The position numbers and the translations under genes were made by a program. Shown piece by piece: positions 1 to 15,100 of a DNA stretch of 64,000 nt. The notes under the pieces are model-generated. The model was not told the origin of the DNA and did not search any database. It worked only from the letters and a program-made list of their open reading frames with translations. Position 1 is the first letter of the stretch. Each line of letters starts with the position of its first letter. The DNA comes from Malurus cyaneus samueli. Lineage: Eukaryota; Chordata; Aves; Passeriformes; Maluridae. The stretch spans positions 15,651,947-15,715,946 of the forward strand of contig CM019238.1 of assembly GCA_009741485.1 (NCBI GenBank), read 5' to 3'.

Positions 1-3000
1 GGATTTTTATTTTTAAAAGAACCATGAGCAAGCAAGATGAAGCAAACTTTGAAAAATTCTCTGTGCAGTGAGCTAGTTAGCTCACCAAAAACTTTGAAAA
101 GTGTAGGGGTTTTGAAACACCTCACCCTGAAAGCCCATTTTTGGCAGCATCTCTGCTTTCTTCCCTTCTGCAGATTGCAGTAATCACACAAGGGAGGGTG
201 ATCTGTGCATTCCTCAGTGCCACCCACACCTCAGTGCACACGCCAGAACTCTTCCACAAGAGCTGAGCAAGCAAGAAATGCACCATCACACTCTCAGCTG
301 GCCAATATTTTGTCAGGAGAGAACGAGGAGCTCTCTGTAGATTTATGGGGCTGCTGCTGCTGGGTACAGCCCCAGGGGCTGCTCCACAACCTGCAGGCTC
401 TGTAGGATGTGGGGTGCTTAGAGCAAACCTTGTGCTTTTTATTTTCCTTCCATTTTTACTTGGCTGCCTGAGTGCTTTCTCTCTGAAACAAGGAAAAGCA
501 TCCACAGGAACTGTCTGCAAATCCTTGCAGCTTAATTGCTTTCATCTGGGGACTTGTTATTGTTAAATTTAATAGACATTGGGGTGTTCTCTACTGAGAC
601 CTTTAATGTGTTCGGGGCTTTAGAGATCTCTGAAGAAAAATTGAACTTATGGAGAGAAAGTCAATGGTCCACTGACTGAGGAAAATCATGCACCTGCTAA
701 AGAACATCTTTCTTTCAATATTACACCACGGTATTTGGGTCCTGAAGGACCAGGCTTGACAGGGCTAATTTAAACCTTCTAGTCTTGCTGTGATTATAAG
801 ACAATGTCCAGCATGAATATACCTCTTATTCCTTGGAAAGTGACATAAAGAAATACTTTCTGGTTCAGAGTTATGTGTTTCTACTGAACAGACACAGAGT
901 TCCTTGTTAAAAGTGTGGAGGTTTTATAAAAAGGAAATAATTCTTGCAGGCAGGCACACAGCTGAGATTGCAGTTTACCTTTATGGTATCAATGATTTTT
1001 CTATGCATGTCAGGATTTGTTGTCAGATTTCATCCTTTATAACCCAGAGTTCAACATGCATTTTGATTTTCTAGTATCTTAACCTGTCCCAAATCAACCA
1101 ATAAACATTAAAAAAAAAAAATTAAGGAGAAACCCTGGTGTTCAGAGATTAACAGATTGATTTCCAACCTAATGAAAGGAGGTCAAAAAGTTCAGTTCTG
1201 CACTGAGTTTGGAAAGTTTATCCATAGCAAAGGTTTTGGGTTTTATACGGTACTTCTATTGGGTAATAAATATTCTGCCAGGCAGGAATTAATAAATGGA
1301 TCATGCTGTGCTATATATTAAAAAAAATGAGCAAAGGATTAATTTTTGTTCTTCTGGCCAATAGCTGATTTCTCACATATTTGAAAAGAATTAGAATTTA
1401 AAAGGTTAAACCAAACAGCAACCACCAGTACAAGGAGAAAACTGGGGTATGGAATGAAGAGATGGTTTTCAGATGAGAGCAAGAAGCAGATGGAAAGCTG
1501 ATGAGGCAAAGAAATGGCAACCTGGGACTTTATCAAACCATCCAGGTGGCAAAGCAAAGTGGGCTTAATTCAGCAAGATACTGAGAAATCCTTGAGATTG
1601 AGTTCCCTGATAGTCCCTACAGAGGAAATATTACAGCAGGCAATGAATCTGTACCCTGCTTTTTGACAATGGCTTGATATAAGAAATATCACACAAGAAC
1701 TTTTCGAGAAGATTAATTTCTTTAGAGTGCATTGGTGATGGTTTTTGGAAACTGCACAGGAAGAAGGTTTGGGTTTGACACTTCGGAGAGTTATATTTTA
1801 ACAGCCCTGATGTGTAAATATCTGAGTATCTCCTTACAGAAGTGAAAATAATTTATAAGATTAAAGTTTTAATAAAGCTCCTAGAACGTCTTAGGTGATA
1901 AAATAAAGGTGTTGGACACCCTTTTACCTGAAAAAAAAGGCATTAAAGTGAAATATTTTGGATACCAAAGACTGGGATCTCTAGACAAAACAACATTTTA
2001 TCAGAATGGTGCTGTCTCAGAAGTCTCTGAACTCCCATATACAATAATTGTCAATATTCAACAATTTTCCATGACTTATCCCAAATTCCCTCCCCTGCTT
2101 TGGCCTTCACACACCTTCACAAGTGACAGACTGTAACCTGTCTGCACGTACAGACCACGGGAAGGGTGGTTTGCACTTTTTTAACTTTTCTCCTCAGAGC
2201 TGCTGGCAAGGTCACACAAGTTTAGAGACTCTGAAGTGTGCCATAAAACTGCCTAAAACAGCAGAGAGCATCAATCTCTGCGTGCAGGATGAGCTGATCC
2301 CTGCAGCAGGGACACAGGAGTGACAGGCCTCATTGGGAAGACTGCAAAGAAATGGGAATGCTGAGGAAAAGCCACTCATTTGGGATGTCAATGAGAATGA
2401 AAATATTTTAGATACGATTAAAAGTAGTATTAGGAACTAAAAAAAAAGTGCTTTGGAAAAATGACTTGTCATATGGAAAAACCATGTCACTTATGGACAA
2501 AACCATGCAAAAACACAAACCACACTCATTTCTACCTATTTTCTAGTGAAAACTTCAAATTCTACTGAAGCCAATGAGTGGTGAAGGTACCAAGAGACAC
2601 TTTAAAAAACTGAGAAGGTGGAAGGTAAAATGCAGGAAGACTGGAGTCCATTCTATCAGCTCTTTGATCCCTGGCGACAGCCTTCCCACTGAGACATCAT
2701 TATTTCTGTTTAGATTTATTTCTAAAGTAACAGGAAGCTGAACTTTTCTTTTGTTTGTTTTGTTTGTGGCAGGGTGAATTCTTCTTTTCTAATTTTCCCT
2801 TTCTTCTTAACACACACTGAACAAGGACAGTGGCTCAGGGATATACATCTCTTGGGGAATACGTATTCATTAGCAGCTTAACTGCAATGCTAGCACAGTA
2901 GAAACAGCTGCATTTCAACTCTCCCTCAAGAATTGTGTTGTCTTTTGCCCTAGCAGGCTGAGAAAATACAGAGAAAAACAAGCGAGAAGTGTTAGAGAAA

Positions 3001-6000
3001 GGTTGTAGCAAAATTGCATGCAAATGGAAAAGATTTCTATCAAAAGCGACCACTGTGAAATACATATTTAAAATCTGACTCAGTCCTTAAACAGAATAAA
3101 CATCAATTTGCCAGTTGTCATGTGGTTTAGAACCATTTGCGCCATTTATTCTGAAGCAGCATCACATTTATTTTCCTGACCTGCTGTGAGAAGGGGTTTG
3201 AGATGTTACTGCCACAGCTGAAATATGTTGCTGTATTCACTGAAGACATTCAGCACTGTGCTGCACATAATAAGCTTCACCACTCATCTGACAATTAGTC
3301 ATGTTGACACATTTTTATAAATTAGACCGAGCGATCATTTTCAGATGAGACATTTTCCCTGCAGAAGGAATCCTTCAGCTTCGCAGGGCGTGCTGAAAGT
3401 CAGGCACTCGCCACAACGGAGAGCAGTGTCTGTTATGGAAAACAGAAAGGTGCCTTTTGAACATGCCAAAAGGAAAATGAAATCTGAACTAAATTTATGG
3501 TGGCAACAAAAAACCCATTTTCTTCGAGTGAAGAGACGTTTCACAGAGCCTAACGCTTCTTCTGGGCTAATTGTTCAAGTTCTATACATCAGAGTATGAC
3601 CAGAGGTAAAACAGAGCAAAACAAATTCCACTAATGAGTACAGTCCAGATTCTCAGAGGGCACAAACCAGCTTTAGTTACACCAAATGCCAGAGCCACAG
3701 CAGCTATTTCAGAGATGCAGCTGGTGCTGCAGAGCCTCAGAAAGAACCAGAAAGTGACAGAATAATATTTCTCCTTCCGCACGTCTGTTTTGACTGATGG
3801 ATTTCTGATGAATTTCCATTAAATATGAAACACTGAGCTAGGTACATATTTTTAACTGCCTGGTAGTTAATTTTACAGTTTGGAGCTGAAGACCCGGAGC
3901 TCTCTAGTGAAGGATGTAACTACAGCTAAGTAATCTGTCTGGTTAATTATTCCTCTCTTAAACACTGATAAATACAACTTTGAGAAAGCACTGCAGGCAT
4001 CTTTTTAAGCAAATACTTTCCATATTTATGTATTTATATCCCCAATCTGACAGAAACTACAAATTACTACAGAACACCATGTTATATATAACACTGCATT
4101 TTCTGCGCGGAGAGAACACAATTCCTACAGTCTGAAAAATGTTTAAAAACCACACATCCACACATCTGGGGGCTTTGTATTTGTGAAGGTCAAGGCACAG
4201 ATGTTTCACTCGTGCAGGCTGCTCCACAAAGCAGGCACACCTGTCAGCAATGCACGGTGCTGTGTTCCTGTTCCAGAGAGGATCCCAGCAGGTCCCTTTT
4301 GCCAAGGGCTGCCTGCCTTCAAGTCTCCCCAGCGCACAGAAACGCTCCAAAAAACGCTCTAGCGAGTGGTGATGGTGATGGATTCACTCTCTCCAGCCCA
4401 CTCCATCCTGCCCTGACCTTGTGGTTTGCCGGGAGAGCTCTGCAGAAATCACTGCAAAAATCTCCTGAGCAGCACCCAGACTCTCTGTGTGCATTATTCC
4501 AGACAGAGGGAAGCAGTGACAGCAGGAAACTCCACCTCCCTTCAGGTTCCACCTCATTTGCATCCAGATTTGTTTAATGACATTAAAGACAGCCGAGCGC
4601 TCAGGTTTGACTGCGGCGTCACCTGGTTTTAAATTTCCTTGTAAAACTTGCAAATACTTGTTATTAACTTCCAATCTTTTGTTCTAACTATTACATCCCA
4701 TCCCAGAATAATGAATTCTGCTCCCCAGGCAGCCCTCCTAGCCAGTTTTATAAGTCTATCAACATGCCCAAGTATATTTAAACAGCCTGGAGTGTGACAA
4801 ACTATGCAAAATGATCAAAGAACTTCAAAGTGTCATAGCACCTCACAAGGCAGATCTGTGCAAAGGTATCAATTCTTACTTTGCAAATATTTGCAAGTAA
4901 AAAAAGAGATTTCCATGAATTTGTCAAAAGGCAAAAAATGTCACTTCTCCCAGTAAATACAATTTTTCATTATGACAGCAGTAAAAATATAGAGTGGCGT
5001 ATGTGTACTCTGAGCTCTGCATACCTTGTAAAAATGAATGAGATCATTACAGCAAAATCATTTGAAAAGAATTATGGAAATAACATGATTTTAGTGAGGC
5101 TTTTTTCTTTTCCTTTTTTTCTTTTTACTTTTATCACACACTTTTTGATATACTTGGATATCAACTGATATACGTTGATCACTACTGATACAAATTAGGA
5201 AAGACTTCTCTATAATGTTTCTTACATTTGTGATGTGGAACCTTTTAAGAACATGGTTTCTGTGTTGGGGAAGTTATACTATTTCCAATATACTATGGTA
5301 ATTATCTTATTCTTTATTGTTGTAGGTTTTGAACTTTTTTTCTTTTTTTTAATTTGAGCTTATTTTTGCATCTTTAGTTCACTAAGTGTGATACATTAAA
5401 GGAAAAATTTTTAAAGCTTCATAAGACACACTTTTCAAATAAAAGCATTTAACTTTGAGCTATGACTTTCATCAAAAATCCAGTGCAGAAAACCTAAAAC
5501 AGTTAGTCAGAAATACTCTCCTAACATTTTGTTATGTACTCATACTTCCCTAAGTATCAGAGCCTCTATAACACAAAAAACGAACACTCAATTAAGTTCT
5601 CAGCCATCTGAAAAAATCGTTTTCTGCAGTATTTGATGTTCAAAGATTTGCTTATGTTTGTTACCAATAATTCTTTGAAAATGACTCTGTCTCCATGTGT
5701 TTGTGTGAACCTCTACATGTTCATTTCCTGGCTCCTGGAATTAAATATTTTCAGACTATTTTTCCATGCAGACTGTTTTTTCTGAGAGACCAGAAGCAGA
5801 ATGACTGGGGGCTTATTCACTGAGGGAATCTTACCTGCATGAAAGAGCAGCAGTTTTCCCCTTCTATTTTCCATTTAGAACAAAGCCCAGCATGCATAAT
5901 AAAGATGTCGAGTTTCTGACAGATTGGAAAGAACACAGAGAGCAGTCCTGTGAGCCCCAGAGGTAAGCAGAACGATTTCATAGGAGATTTCAATTTGGAT

Positions 6001-9000
6001 GTGCATTGTGAGTCATTTCAACACTGAGAAAGATTTAATGTCAACATCAGTTGATTCAGTACTGACATCATCTCAGAATTTCACCTGTTCTCCCTTGGGA
6101 AGAGCAACTCTGCCTCTAAGTTTACTCCAGACTGATTTTTATTACATGAAAACAGCCATTGAATAATCGTCAATATAATTAGAAAACCCCCCACGCTAAT
6201 CCACATGGTGGATGGATTTCAGGCTAATTCACTGAAGAGAAGAAAGCAGACATTAGCTAAAAATTCCTCTGGCTACACATCTCTGCCAGGAATTCTCCCA
6301 CTAATAAAGAAATCAGTTCTAAAGATCTTTTTTTGCTGCTATCTTTCTTGCCTTTGCTTGCTCTCCTGTCACTCCTATAGCTTCAGTGTTCATCATTCTT
6401 ACCACTCCTCCGTTATATCAATCTCCAGCTTCTGATTTTCCACCCCATTTTCCTCCAGTTTTGAACAAAATCACCTCCTCCAAATTACCTTGCATTCAAG
6501 AAGCTGCTCAGTTCCAGGAGAAGTGATGATGTGCTGTGAGTATGAAAGTGCTACTTATTCCTTCAGGTCCTGGGGCCATTGCCAGAATTATAGTGGCTTT
6601 CAAGTTGAGTTTACAAAATCAGGCTGGTTCCAAGGCAGTGTTTACTGCTCCATAATTTCATCTAATCCCCACAGCTACTGACATAAACTAATTGCATGTA
6701 CACATATGATCCCATTACAAATGGTGCAATCCAGATGGTGCCAATCTGGGACTGCAAACAGTGTTCCAGTGCTGTCAAATGCATGCCAGGCTTCCCTGCT
6801 GCATTTACATCTCTATTCCTCCTTTGTCATAGACATTTCCTGCTCAGCTGCTTGGGCAGCACAGGAAAGCCACGGAGTCATAAGACCCCGTGGAGAATAT
6901 TGTCCAAAAGATGTCTCCAGAGATTCTGAGAACACACCAATGGTTGAAAAATTTCAGGTTTTTTTTCTTTAAATCATTCTACCCTTACTACTATCATCAC
7001 TAACACCACCACTATTTATTATTAATTCAGCAACCCTTCCAAATTGCTGTGATTAGCAATAATTGAATCTGAACTCTCAGCTACAGAAAGACAATTCATA
7101 CCTGAAAGAACACATGGTAGGTTCTTATTTAAGTCTAAATAGAAGATACATATTGACCACACAGATAAAACTTACTTTTCCGAGCAAATTTGAAGTCAAC
7201 TGAAAGGCCACAAGCCTGGCTCATGTGAATTCAATTCAGAATCCAGCTGAATATTCCCCAGCTCCATTTTTCTGTTGTTGTTATTTATTGAGCTCTGGAA
7301 AACTGTAAACACAAAAAGAACAGCTGATATGAATAGCCTGGAGATCTAAAGAGTGCAATCAGTCAGGGGTGTAAATCAGCTTGGTGGCTCTGCTGGAGTC
7401 AGTGGTCGCACACCAAGGGATGGAGGCACTGAGTGATTCTCAAATCCATCCTCATCCTTTCCATGTTAATATATAAGCGCAGATGATTTTATGATTGTTG
7501 TTATTGCTCTTCATATTATTAAACAAACAGTTCAAAATTACTGTATTCAGTCTGAATTGCTTCTCACAAAATCACTAACAGAAATCCTTTCTGAACATGC
7601 AAGAGGCACTTCAGTATTTCATGAAGTGTTAAATTGGCAAAACAACAACACGAGTTCATTACTGCAGATTCTTTCCAGATGGAACCATAAATGTTCTGTA
7701 CTTTACTGAGCACCCGTGCTACAGAGAGGCAGAGTTGAGCATTCCGACCTCTTTTGCAGGAATATTTCTCATTGTGATCATTTCCTTTTGCAAGAAAGGC
7801 ACTAATTGAAAACAGAGCAGGGAAAGGAAGATTCCAGAACAGAATCAGAATAAGATTTCAGAAATAAATCAGAACAGCTCTGATTTATTCGCATCTGGTG
7901 TTCAGATCCCGAGTTGAAGCTGCTCTCCACATCTCCACCTCCAAACACAACACAGAGTTATTACAGTTGTGTTCAAGAGAAACTACTAAATGCTCCTACT
8001 TTTCTTTCCCTATACAGCAGTTCTATTTTTTTTGAAATCTGTCTATATCTTTATTTACATATTTTTAGAATTTAAAATTGTGTTTATTTGCTTATTTCAA
8101 AACAAGAGTTTAGCTGAGTCTTATCCCAACATAAATCAAGAATAATTCCAATGGTGTAGACCAAACAGGAACAACACATACATATAAAGATTTAAAATTT
8201 AATCAGTTGTATAATATTTAAAATATAATCCGTTCCATCTGTCCACTGTTCTTTGCCTAGAGGAAAAGTCTCACCAAAATTTTCAAAATTATTTAAAGAT
8301 GATATTGGTATATTTTTGTCTTCACTTTGAATGGGCTTTTCCCCAAAGCAGAATCATTTCATTAATCCATACCATTTCATTCTTTACATTTCCACTTTTG
8401 TACTGGAAATTCCAATCAATATGTTCATCCACTCCACTTGAAATGTTCTTGAAAAAAATAAATTAGATCTGCTTGTTCTGGAGAAGCTCTGGAGCACTAT
8501 CTTGTACTACTACAGTGTAGCTGCTACAGCTTTCCTCTCCCACTGTCTCTACTCACATCATTTTGAAATGTCTGTAACGGTGCTATAAAACTTGGCTGTG
8601 TTGATTGACACTTCAGTAAATCTGAATCCATCCCAAAGAAATGATGAAAACTTTATTGCCCTTGACAGAGCTGATAGACAGGGAGCAAAGTCCTGTTTTT
8701 GTGACATCTTCAGGGTAAATTCTGAAACCACACTGAGGATCCTACCTGATCCAACTCTCTGGCATTAAATAGGGCAAGAGCAGAAACAAAGTCCACAGTG
8801 GTAATAAACTCCCATAAATAACCACAGGGTAACACCTCCTGCACCAAAATTCTTCCCAAACTCAGAATCAATTAACCTGTCATCAGGTTAGCAGAAAAGG
8901 TTGATTTATATGGATATATAAATTTCCATAAGTGTAAGAGATTACAGTTAAACTTTCCAAAAGCAGAAACTTTCAGAGTCCTCAGACTCCTCTGAAAGCA

Positions 9001-11934
9001 CCTGTAGGAGCAGAGATCTATCTCGATATCTAAAAAGCACAGACACTGATCTGAATGAACATCCCTTGTATAAACACACTATCATGTTAGGAAGGAAATT
9101 AAATATATTCCTTTGAAGGCTCACTCTTCAGAAAATTCATATATTTAAGACCATTTCTTCAGCGTATGAGGACAAAAAAAAAGAAAAAAAAACCTATATT
9201 TTTGTTCAATTTTAGTTGTAGGGATGTTTGTACTTATCTCTGTGTTCATTAAGCATCACCCAGAAAAAGCAATATACCTACTTATTAAGGTAGAATGGCC
9301 CAGCAGCCCGAACATGGGCTTTAAAACTGCTGCCTCCAGTAGATCAACTGCTTTATTTATGGATTTTTGTGTCAGGTTTTACACCTGCCTCGCTGGAGAA
9401 GTCCCTTAACCCATTTGCCTACATCTCTGTAACAGCAATAATGTCAAACCACCTCTTTCTTCTGGAGTCTGAGGAAGAGGAATGAGTTACTGTTTTGAAA
9501 AGGCTCCAAGGAGAAAACCATTCCACAGTCATTAAACTGTGCTTTCAGAGATAATCAACCTCCAGAGGGAGTGATGGCAAAATTACCTGGTTTTTTTCCT
9601 GCCCTGTATCCTTGTGTTAAGTCAGGTTTCTGGCTTTTTTATACCATCTAAAATTTACCTTTTTTTAGCAGAGCCTGACACAACTGGGTGGATTATTCAA
9701 CAAACACCGAATAACCACCAGCAGAGGGGGGAAATTCCTACCCAATGCTATATTTTGGCAAGAGGTAGGAAAAGATGGCCCATTCCTCAGACCTGTACAC
9801 CAGTGAAACTGAGGAAATCTCAGAGATTCACCATGCATGGTGGCAGGTCTGAGAAGAACGTTCCAGAAATCAGGAATGTTTCTGTTCAGGAAGAGCTGGA
9901 AAGCCCCTCTGATGTTTCGTGGAGCCGGAGGGAAAGAAAACATCAATATATTCCTAATTTCTCTTACAGCTCACAGGAGAGGCACAAGAGGGAAGTGTGC
10001 AGTGATTTCTCTGGTGTTTCTTCCTTTCTTTCCGCTGGTGGAACACCAGCCTGCCCAAGGGTGAAGGCACTACCCTGAAAATGACAACCTATCAAATGAG
10101 CAATGCACCTAAAAATGGGCTTTAAAGGTGGAAGTTTATATAATCAAATGCCATTATATTGCCTTAAGTTATCAGCATGCAAAGTGATGATTTTCAATAA
10201 TTTCAGCAAACTGCTTTCAATAACTCTTTTGAATAAACAGTCACATTTCATGCAGTTCCTTCAGGTTTGTAAAATGTTATCTTTATACCAGACCACAAAG
10301 ACATCTGGTCCTTAAAATCAACTACAACCAGGATTTGGCCTGCTTGGAACCCATTCCCCAAACCCACAAACGTGGCTGGAATTGTCCTCACACACCTGGC
10401 AGACACCCCGAGTGCATTCAGAGCCTTTGAGAGATATCTTGATATGGTTATAGAGATTCAGGTTACTGAATGACCTCATTTTGTGAACCAGTAAACACGA
10501 ATTTATCTCAGGTCTCCTAGTAGACATATCTTACCATTGTGTAGCTCTTGAAATGTTTGAAATTCCTTTATGCTGTTTCAGATTGCTCTCAATAAGTTGA
10601 CAAGCCTGAATGCTTTCTGAGCCACTGCGAAGAGACTGACAACCAACACAATCTGAAGGCAGATAAAAGGGGATTTTTTGATGGGCCTGAAACTTATGAG
10701 CAAGGCAGAGAATAAATCTGTTTCTTGTAAGTTACTTTCTTAAAGGAAAAAATATCTGGAGTGTATTTCATCGAGGGCCTGTCAAAATAATGGCTCGGTG
10801 ATGTGAATTCAGAACATGAAAGTGCTCTATTAGCAATCAACAAGAGACAAGAGATACACCAATCTTTTCTAGCAGACTTTTCTTATCAGACACATTTGTT
10901 TTACTTCATGAGATTGTTCTAAATGCATAAAATTTACATACATATGGCTGTATTGTTAATTCCTACTATGAAACTCTTTTGGAGAGTTCTCGTTTTCTGC
11001 TTAGGAAAGGAACTTTGATGGCTGAGAAATGTTAAGTGAAGGATGTTTGGTGTTTCTCTGATCACATCAGTACAGTTATACAAAATATGGCTTTGTTCTA
11101 CCCCCATAATAATGAGAAATTATAGGAATTGCAGACATTACAGGTTGTAAGTACAAATTAGGAATAGTAAATAACAGATACTGGCAGAATGAGTAAACTA
11201 TTACAGAAGTCACCTAATTAATTTAATTCCATCTCAGTTATCTGATGATGGGCTTCCTTCATGAAACACAAAGCTTTTTTCTCTTTTCTTACATACTAGC
11301 ATACAAATAGTGCTAGAAAAAAACACTGCTCTGCAACTGGTTTAAAATGAGGTTTCTATTGCTTAAGGGAACACAAAAAACTTTGAAATACCAACTCAGG
11401 TGTGAGTTTTCTAAGAAAATATATCTTGTCATAGATTCGAGATATCTGTCTGTAAGGAACAAAATTACAGCTAATAGTTATATTTATCTAAAGATTCTGT
11501 GAAAGAGGTCACAGAATAAAAGCATTTTCACTCAACAAGAGCTGTGAGAAAATGTTCTTCATTCCTTATACAGGTGAAATTGCATTCCTCTAAATTAAAT
11601 ACAGGATATGAGGAATCCTAAATTTCTCAAAATCATGAGCTTCCCTTTCTTTCCACAGTGAAGTTAATCAGAGCTTGTTTTGACAGTGAGCACAATAAGT
11701 GAGAACTTATTTCCACATTCAGAGCAATTATTTTCATGCACTGAAGCAGATTTTGGCTTCTTAGAAAATGCCAAAGTGATGCCTCCATGCTATGATCGAA
11801 AGCAGTGATTATCATCAGATAAATCTGAGTTTCAGACCTGTTCAAATATTGAAATTCTATCTGGAAGTCCACTAAGAAAATGAAGCAGACATCATCCAAG
11901 TCTCCTGTATATGAAAAAAAAACAGTGAGTAGAT
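1..11934. other. AT-rich intergenic or intronic DNA without recognisable genes
   Basis: This stretch is AT-rich and contains only short open frames, mostly under 100 codons. The longest is a 154-codon frame at 9614-10078 plus. None shows a recognisable domain, codon bias or convincing flanking splice signals. Small homopolymer and low-complexity runs occur, for example the A-rich tract at about 9174-9191. A 14-base perfect palindrome (CACCATGCATGGTG) lies at 9829-9842 with no evident role. It could be intronic DNA of a large gene, but nothing in the sequence shows that. Confidence 0.7.
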
Positions 11935-12140
11935 ATTTATGGGCAGCCACAGCTTCTCTGGGCAACCTCAGCCAAGGCCTCTCCACCCTCACAGAGAAAA
12001 ATTTCTTCCTTATATCCAACCTAAGTTTACTTTTTTTTCTCTCTAAAACTCTTGCACCTTGAACTGCCACTACAGGCCTTGGCAAAAAGTCTTTGTCCAT
12101 CTCTTTTTTATAAGCCCCGTCTTTAAACTGAATGATAAGA
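11935..12140 (-). mobile_element. CR1: CR1 LINE fragment, internal part of the 3' region
   Basis: Read on the minus strand, this segment has the familiar order of the CR1 3' region: a piece resembling CTTATAAGCCCC to AAAGTCT, then GGAAGAAATTTTTCTCTGTG, then AGGTTGCCCAGAGAAGCTGT and GGCTGCCC. The spurious 188-codon minus-strand frame across it (11633-12199) gains its RKKFFSVRVERPWLRLPREA stretch from this CR1 piece, a pattern often seen when CR1 3' sequence is translated. Both ends are truncated or too diverged to place exactly, and the terminal 3' repeats are missing. CR1 is the dominant LINE family of birds and other sauropsids. No reverse transcriptase coding part remains. Confidence 0.85.
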
Positions 12141-15100
12141 CTAAGACAAATCCGTTGAACATTTATTTTCCGAGACATAAAAATGAATGAACGGGGCAAC
12201 AGGAAAAGGTATGCATAAAGGGAAACGTCTAAGATATTCTAATGGTTCTAATTTTAAAAGCTGCCATCAAATCTTGATGGATTATGAAAGTGTGTCTCGT
12301 TAGATAAATTACAGGCATGACACTTTGGAGATCAAGAATGTACCTTAATTTATTAAACAGTGACTGAGTGCAAGTGCTATGGCTCAACATTGAAGTGTGC
12401 TAATAATAAGTTCAGCTAACTGCATTCAGAGGGGAGGAAAATGTGGGGAGCAGTGGGGGCTCTGATTTGGGGGTTATTCACAAAGATTTAGTATTTCTTT
12501 TAAGGACATTATCCGTATGCCTAATGTTACGTGCCCATGGTGGCAAAGCAAAGAGATCACCAGCAGCAGGTTCAGGATGGATATTTATTGAGATGTTCTA
12601 AGGGCAGATGCTGAATGTTTCTGTAAAGCATTTTGTACTGCATGCAGCACTTAATGTTCATCCCTCATGCTGCCACTATTAAATGTTACTTATTTTGTCA
12701 GATTAATGAAAAAAAATGGGTTTATTATATGCTTAATATATCCATTTCTTGGTGCTGGAGTTTAAAAAAGAATTGTTTTGCTCTTCTGTGCAAAAATAAA
12801 TGGTGGTTTGGGGTTTATTTTTGGATACATTACTTAGGTTTTACATCTTACTGTAAATCTCAAAGTGACAATATAGGTCAGAAGGCAAAAAAAAATTGTC
12901 AGTCTGTGAATCTTGTCACTACAGCCAGAATTTACCAAGCTGCTGGATTACATTTTCTCCTTTGTTGAGAATGGGATTGCTTGACTTGCAATGTCCCTCT
13001 CACCACCTTGCATAAACCTGGTACAGAAACTCTGACAAAACTTTCCAAGTTCTGCCCAAAGTGGATTCTTGTCCTGTGGCCTTTATTGACATATTTACTG
13101 TTCTTTCCACTCTTGCAGCAGTAGCTGTTTCCAAATATTCTTCACAAAACTCATTTCCCAGCAAATCTAAAATTGCTGCTCTACCACTGCCAGAAATATC
13201 CCCTCTATATTTGAGCCTGCTCTTGTCATTACAAGAACCAGCAGCTCCAGAGAATAGGGAAAGAAAAAGAGGGAAAGCACAAGCAATAATCCCTTTCTGC
13301 ATCTCTGTGTAGGGGTTTTACTGTCACATTAAACTTACCTGCATTACCTGGCAGGGATATCCTTCCTCACAACTGCTCTGCTGTTCAAGAAAACAGAAAG
13401 AGATAAGCACAAATTTGGATTCAGAGCAAATTATGGCAGGCACTCAATAATATAACCTAGAGAAAGAAATGGAATCTGCAGAGGGAAAGCCAGGACTGAG
13501 ATTTTCAGTAACATTTGTTAAGGTTGTGTATGTGGGTCCCATTAATCTCACAACAAGCGAGGGAAATACACAAAGCTGGGCACTGCCCTAAACACCAACC
13601 TGGATCAATTGGTTCTTCTCTGGCTGCAGGGCTGACTTTATTTGTGATTGTCCTTAATTTTTATAAAATAACACATTTTAGTTTTGAACGGTTGCAGTTC
13701 AGAATCAGTATTGTGGTAACACTGAAAAAAAGGATGTTCAGTCCCATTTGCAGGGCACCAGAGGGTAAGAAAGAAGGTTAAGTCCCTTTCAAAAATAAAT
13801 GCACAGCAAAGCCTCTTCTATTTTTATTTCCTGTAGCATTCAGAAAGTCCATATTCTGAGCTGGATTGTATAAGGCAGGCAGTACTTTACCCTTTTGTGT
13901 GTGAGATAGAAAAATTTCTCTCCATTCTGTCCCTGAAAATAGGCAAAGATAGAGCAGAGAATGGCTGATGTATTTGATATGCCTCAGTCAGTTAGGCTGG
14001 ACTAACTCCCAAAGGTGGACACTGCATCTCTCAACAAAGTTCCAGCAGAAACAGAAGACAAGACAGAAACTCTGACAGCTCCCACTTCAAGGAGGGTTCT
14101 CAACAAACTTTAGGCCAGACAAAAGGAAGAGTCTGTAAGAACGTGAGTTTAGGCACAGCAGCTGCGGGTTTTACAAGTTAGACCTTTCCTGCAATTATCC
14201 AACACATGAAACAGTGAGACACCAGCTTTGCTTCATTTCTGTTTTGTCTGAGGTGTCCCAGACTGTCCTGGTACGAGTGACAGCCAGAAATTTGTATTTT
14301 GAAGGAGTCACTGTGAATTCAGGATGGAAATGTGGAATGCCTTTGCTCTCCTGCAGCTGACCTGAGGGAAATACAGCTAATGGGGTTGCTTAACTTTTCA
14401 GTTATCTTTCTGATAAAGAAATCTCTGCTTCCATGAGTTTAGTGCCCCTGAGGAAAAGAGGCAACAGAAGGAACACAACTGCAGCACTAATGGCCTGAAC
14501 AAAGGGGGATCACAGAGGGGATTCCATGTACATAAACTCTGCAAATCTAAAATCACCATATGAATGTATGTACATGGCCACTGAAAATGTGAAATATAGA
14601 TATTTCCTTCCTAAACAATGTGTAGGTGACATAAAACTCAATTCCTGCATTGCCATTAGCCAACAAAATATTTCTCAGGGCTGGAACAGAAGCTGAAAAA
14701 CTGTCACATTTCAGGTTTTCTGGTAACAACGTTGATTCAATATTTCCCCAGCACGGTTCTGTGTCTCTCACGGGGGATGGCAGAGTACTGTGTAACGCTT
14801 TTATTCCTGACAGTTTTTCTTGCAGGTGCATATAGTCAATCTACTTCCATTTCCTCCATTGCTCTCCCCAAAGAATCCCCCTTTATTGGCTCTAAAAGCA
14901 AGTGACACATTTCCCTCTACCTGAACAGTCTCTTTCTTTATAAATAAGTTATTTTGGAAATGTTTCTCTATGTGATAAACTGGAAAAGGCTATCTAATCT
15001 GTGGCAAGCCAGGAAGTGCAGCCTCCAGGAGCTCTCCTTGAGGAAGCATTTGGGATCTGTATATTTTCCTACCAAATGGAAAGCTTTGTGTGTGTGTTGG

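Noticed and set aside
9614..10078. 154-codon plus-strand frame as a gene or exon
   Set aside because: No recognisable protein family, and other frames are also open across the same interval.
11633..12199. 188-codon minus-strand frame as a gene
   Set aside because: Its most protein-like part (RKKFFSVRVERPWLRLPREA) is translated CR1 3' sequence.
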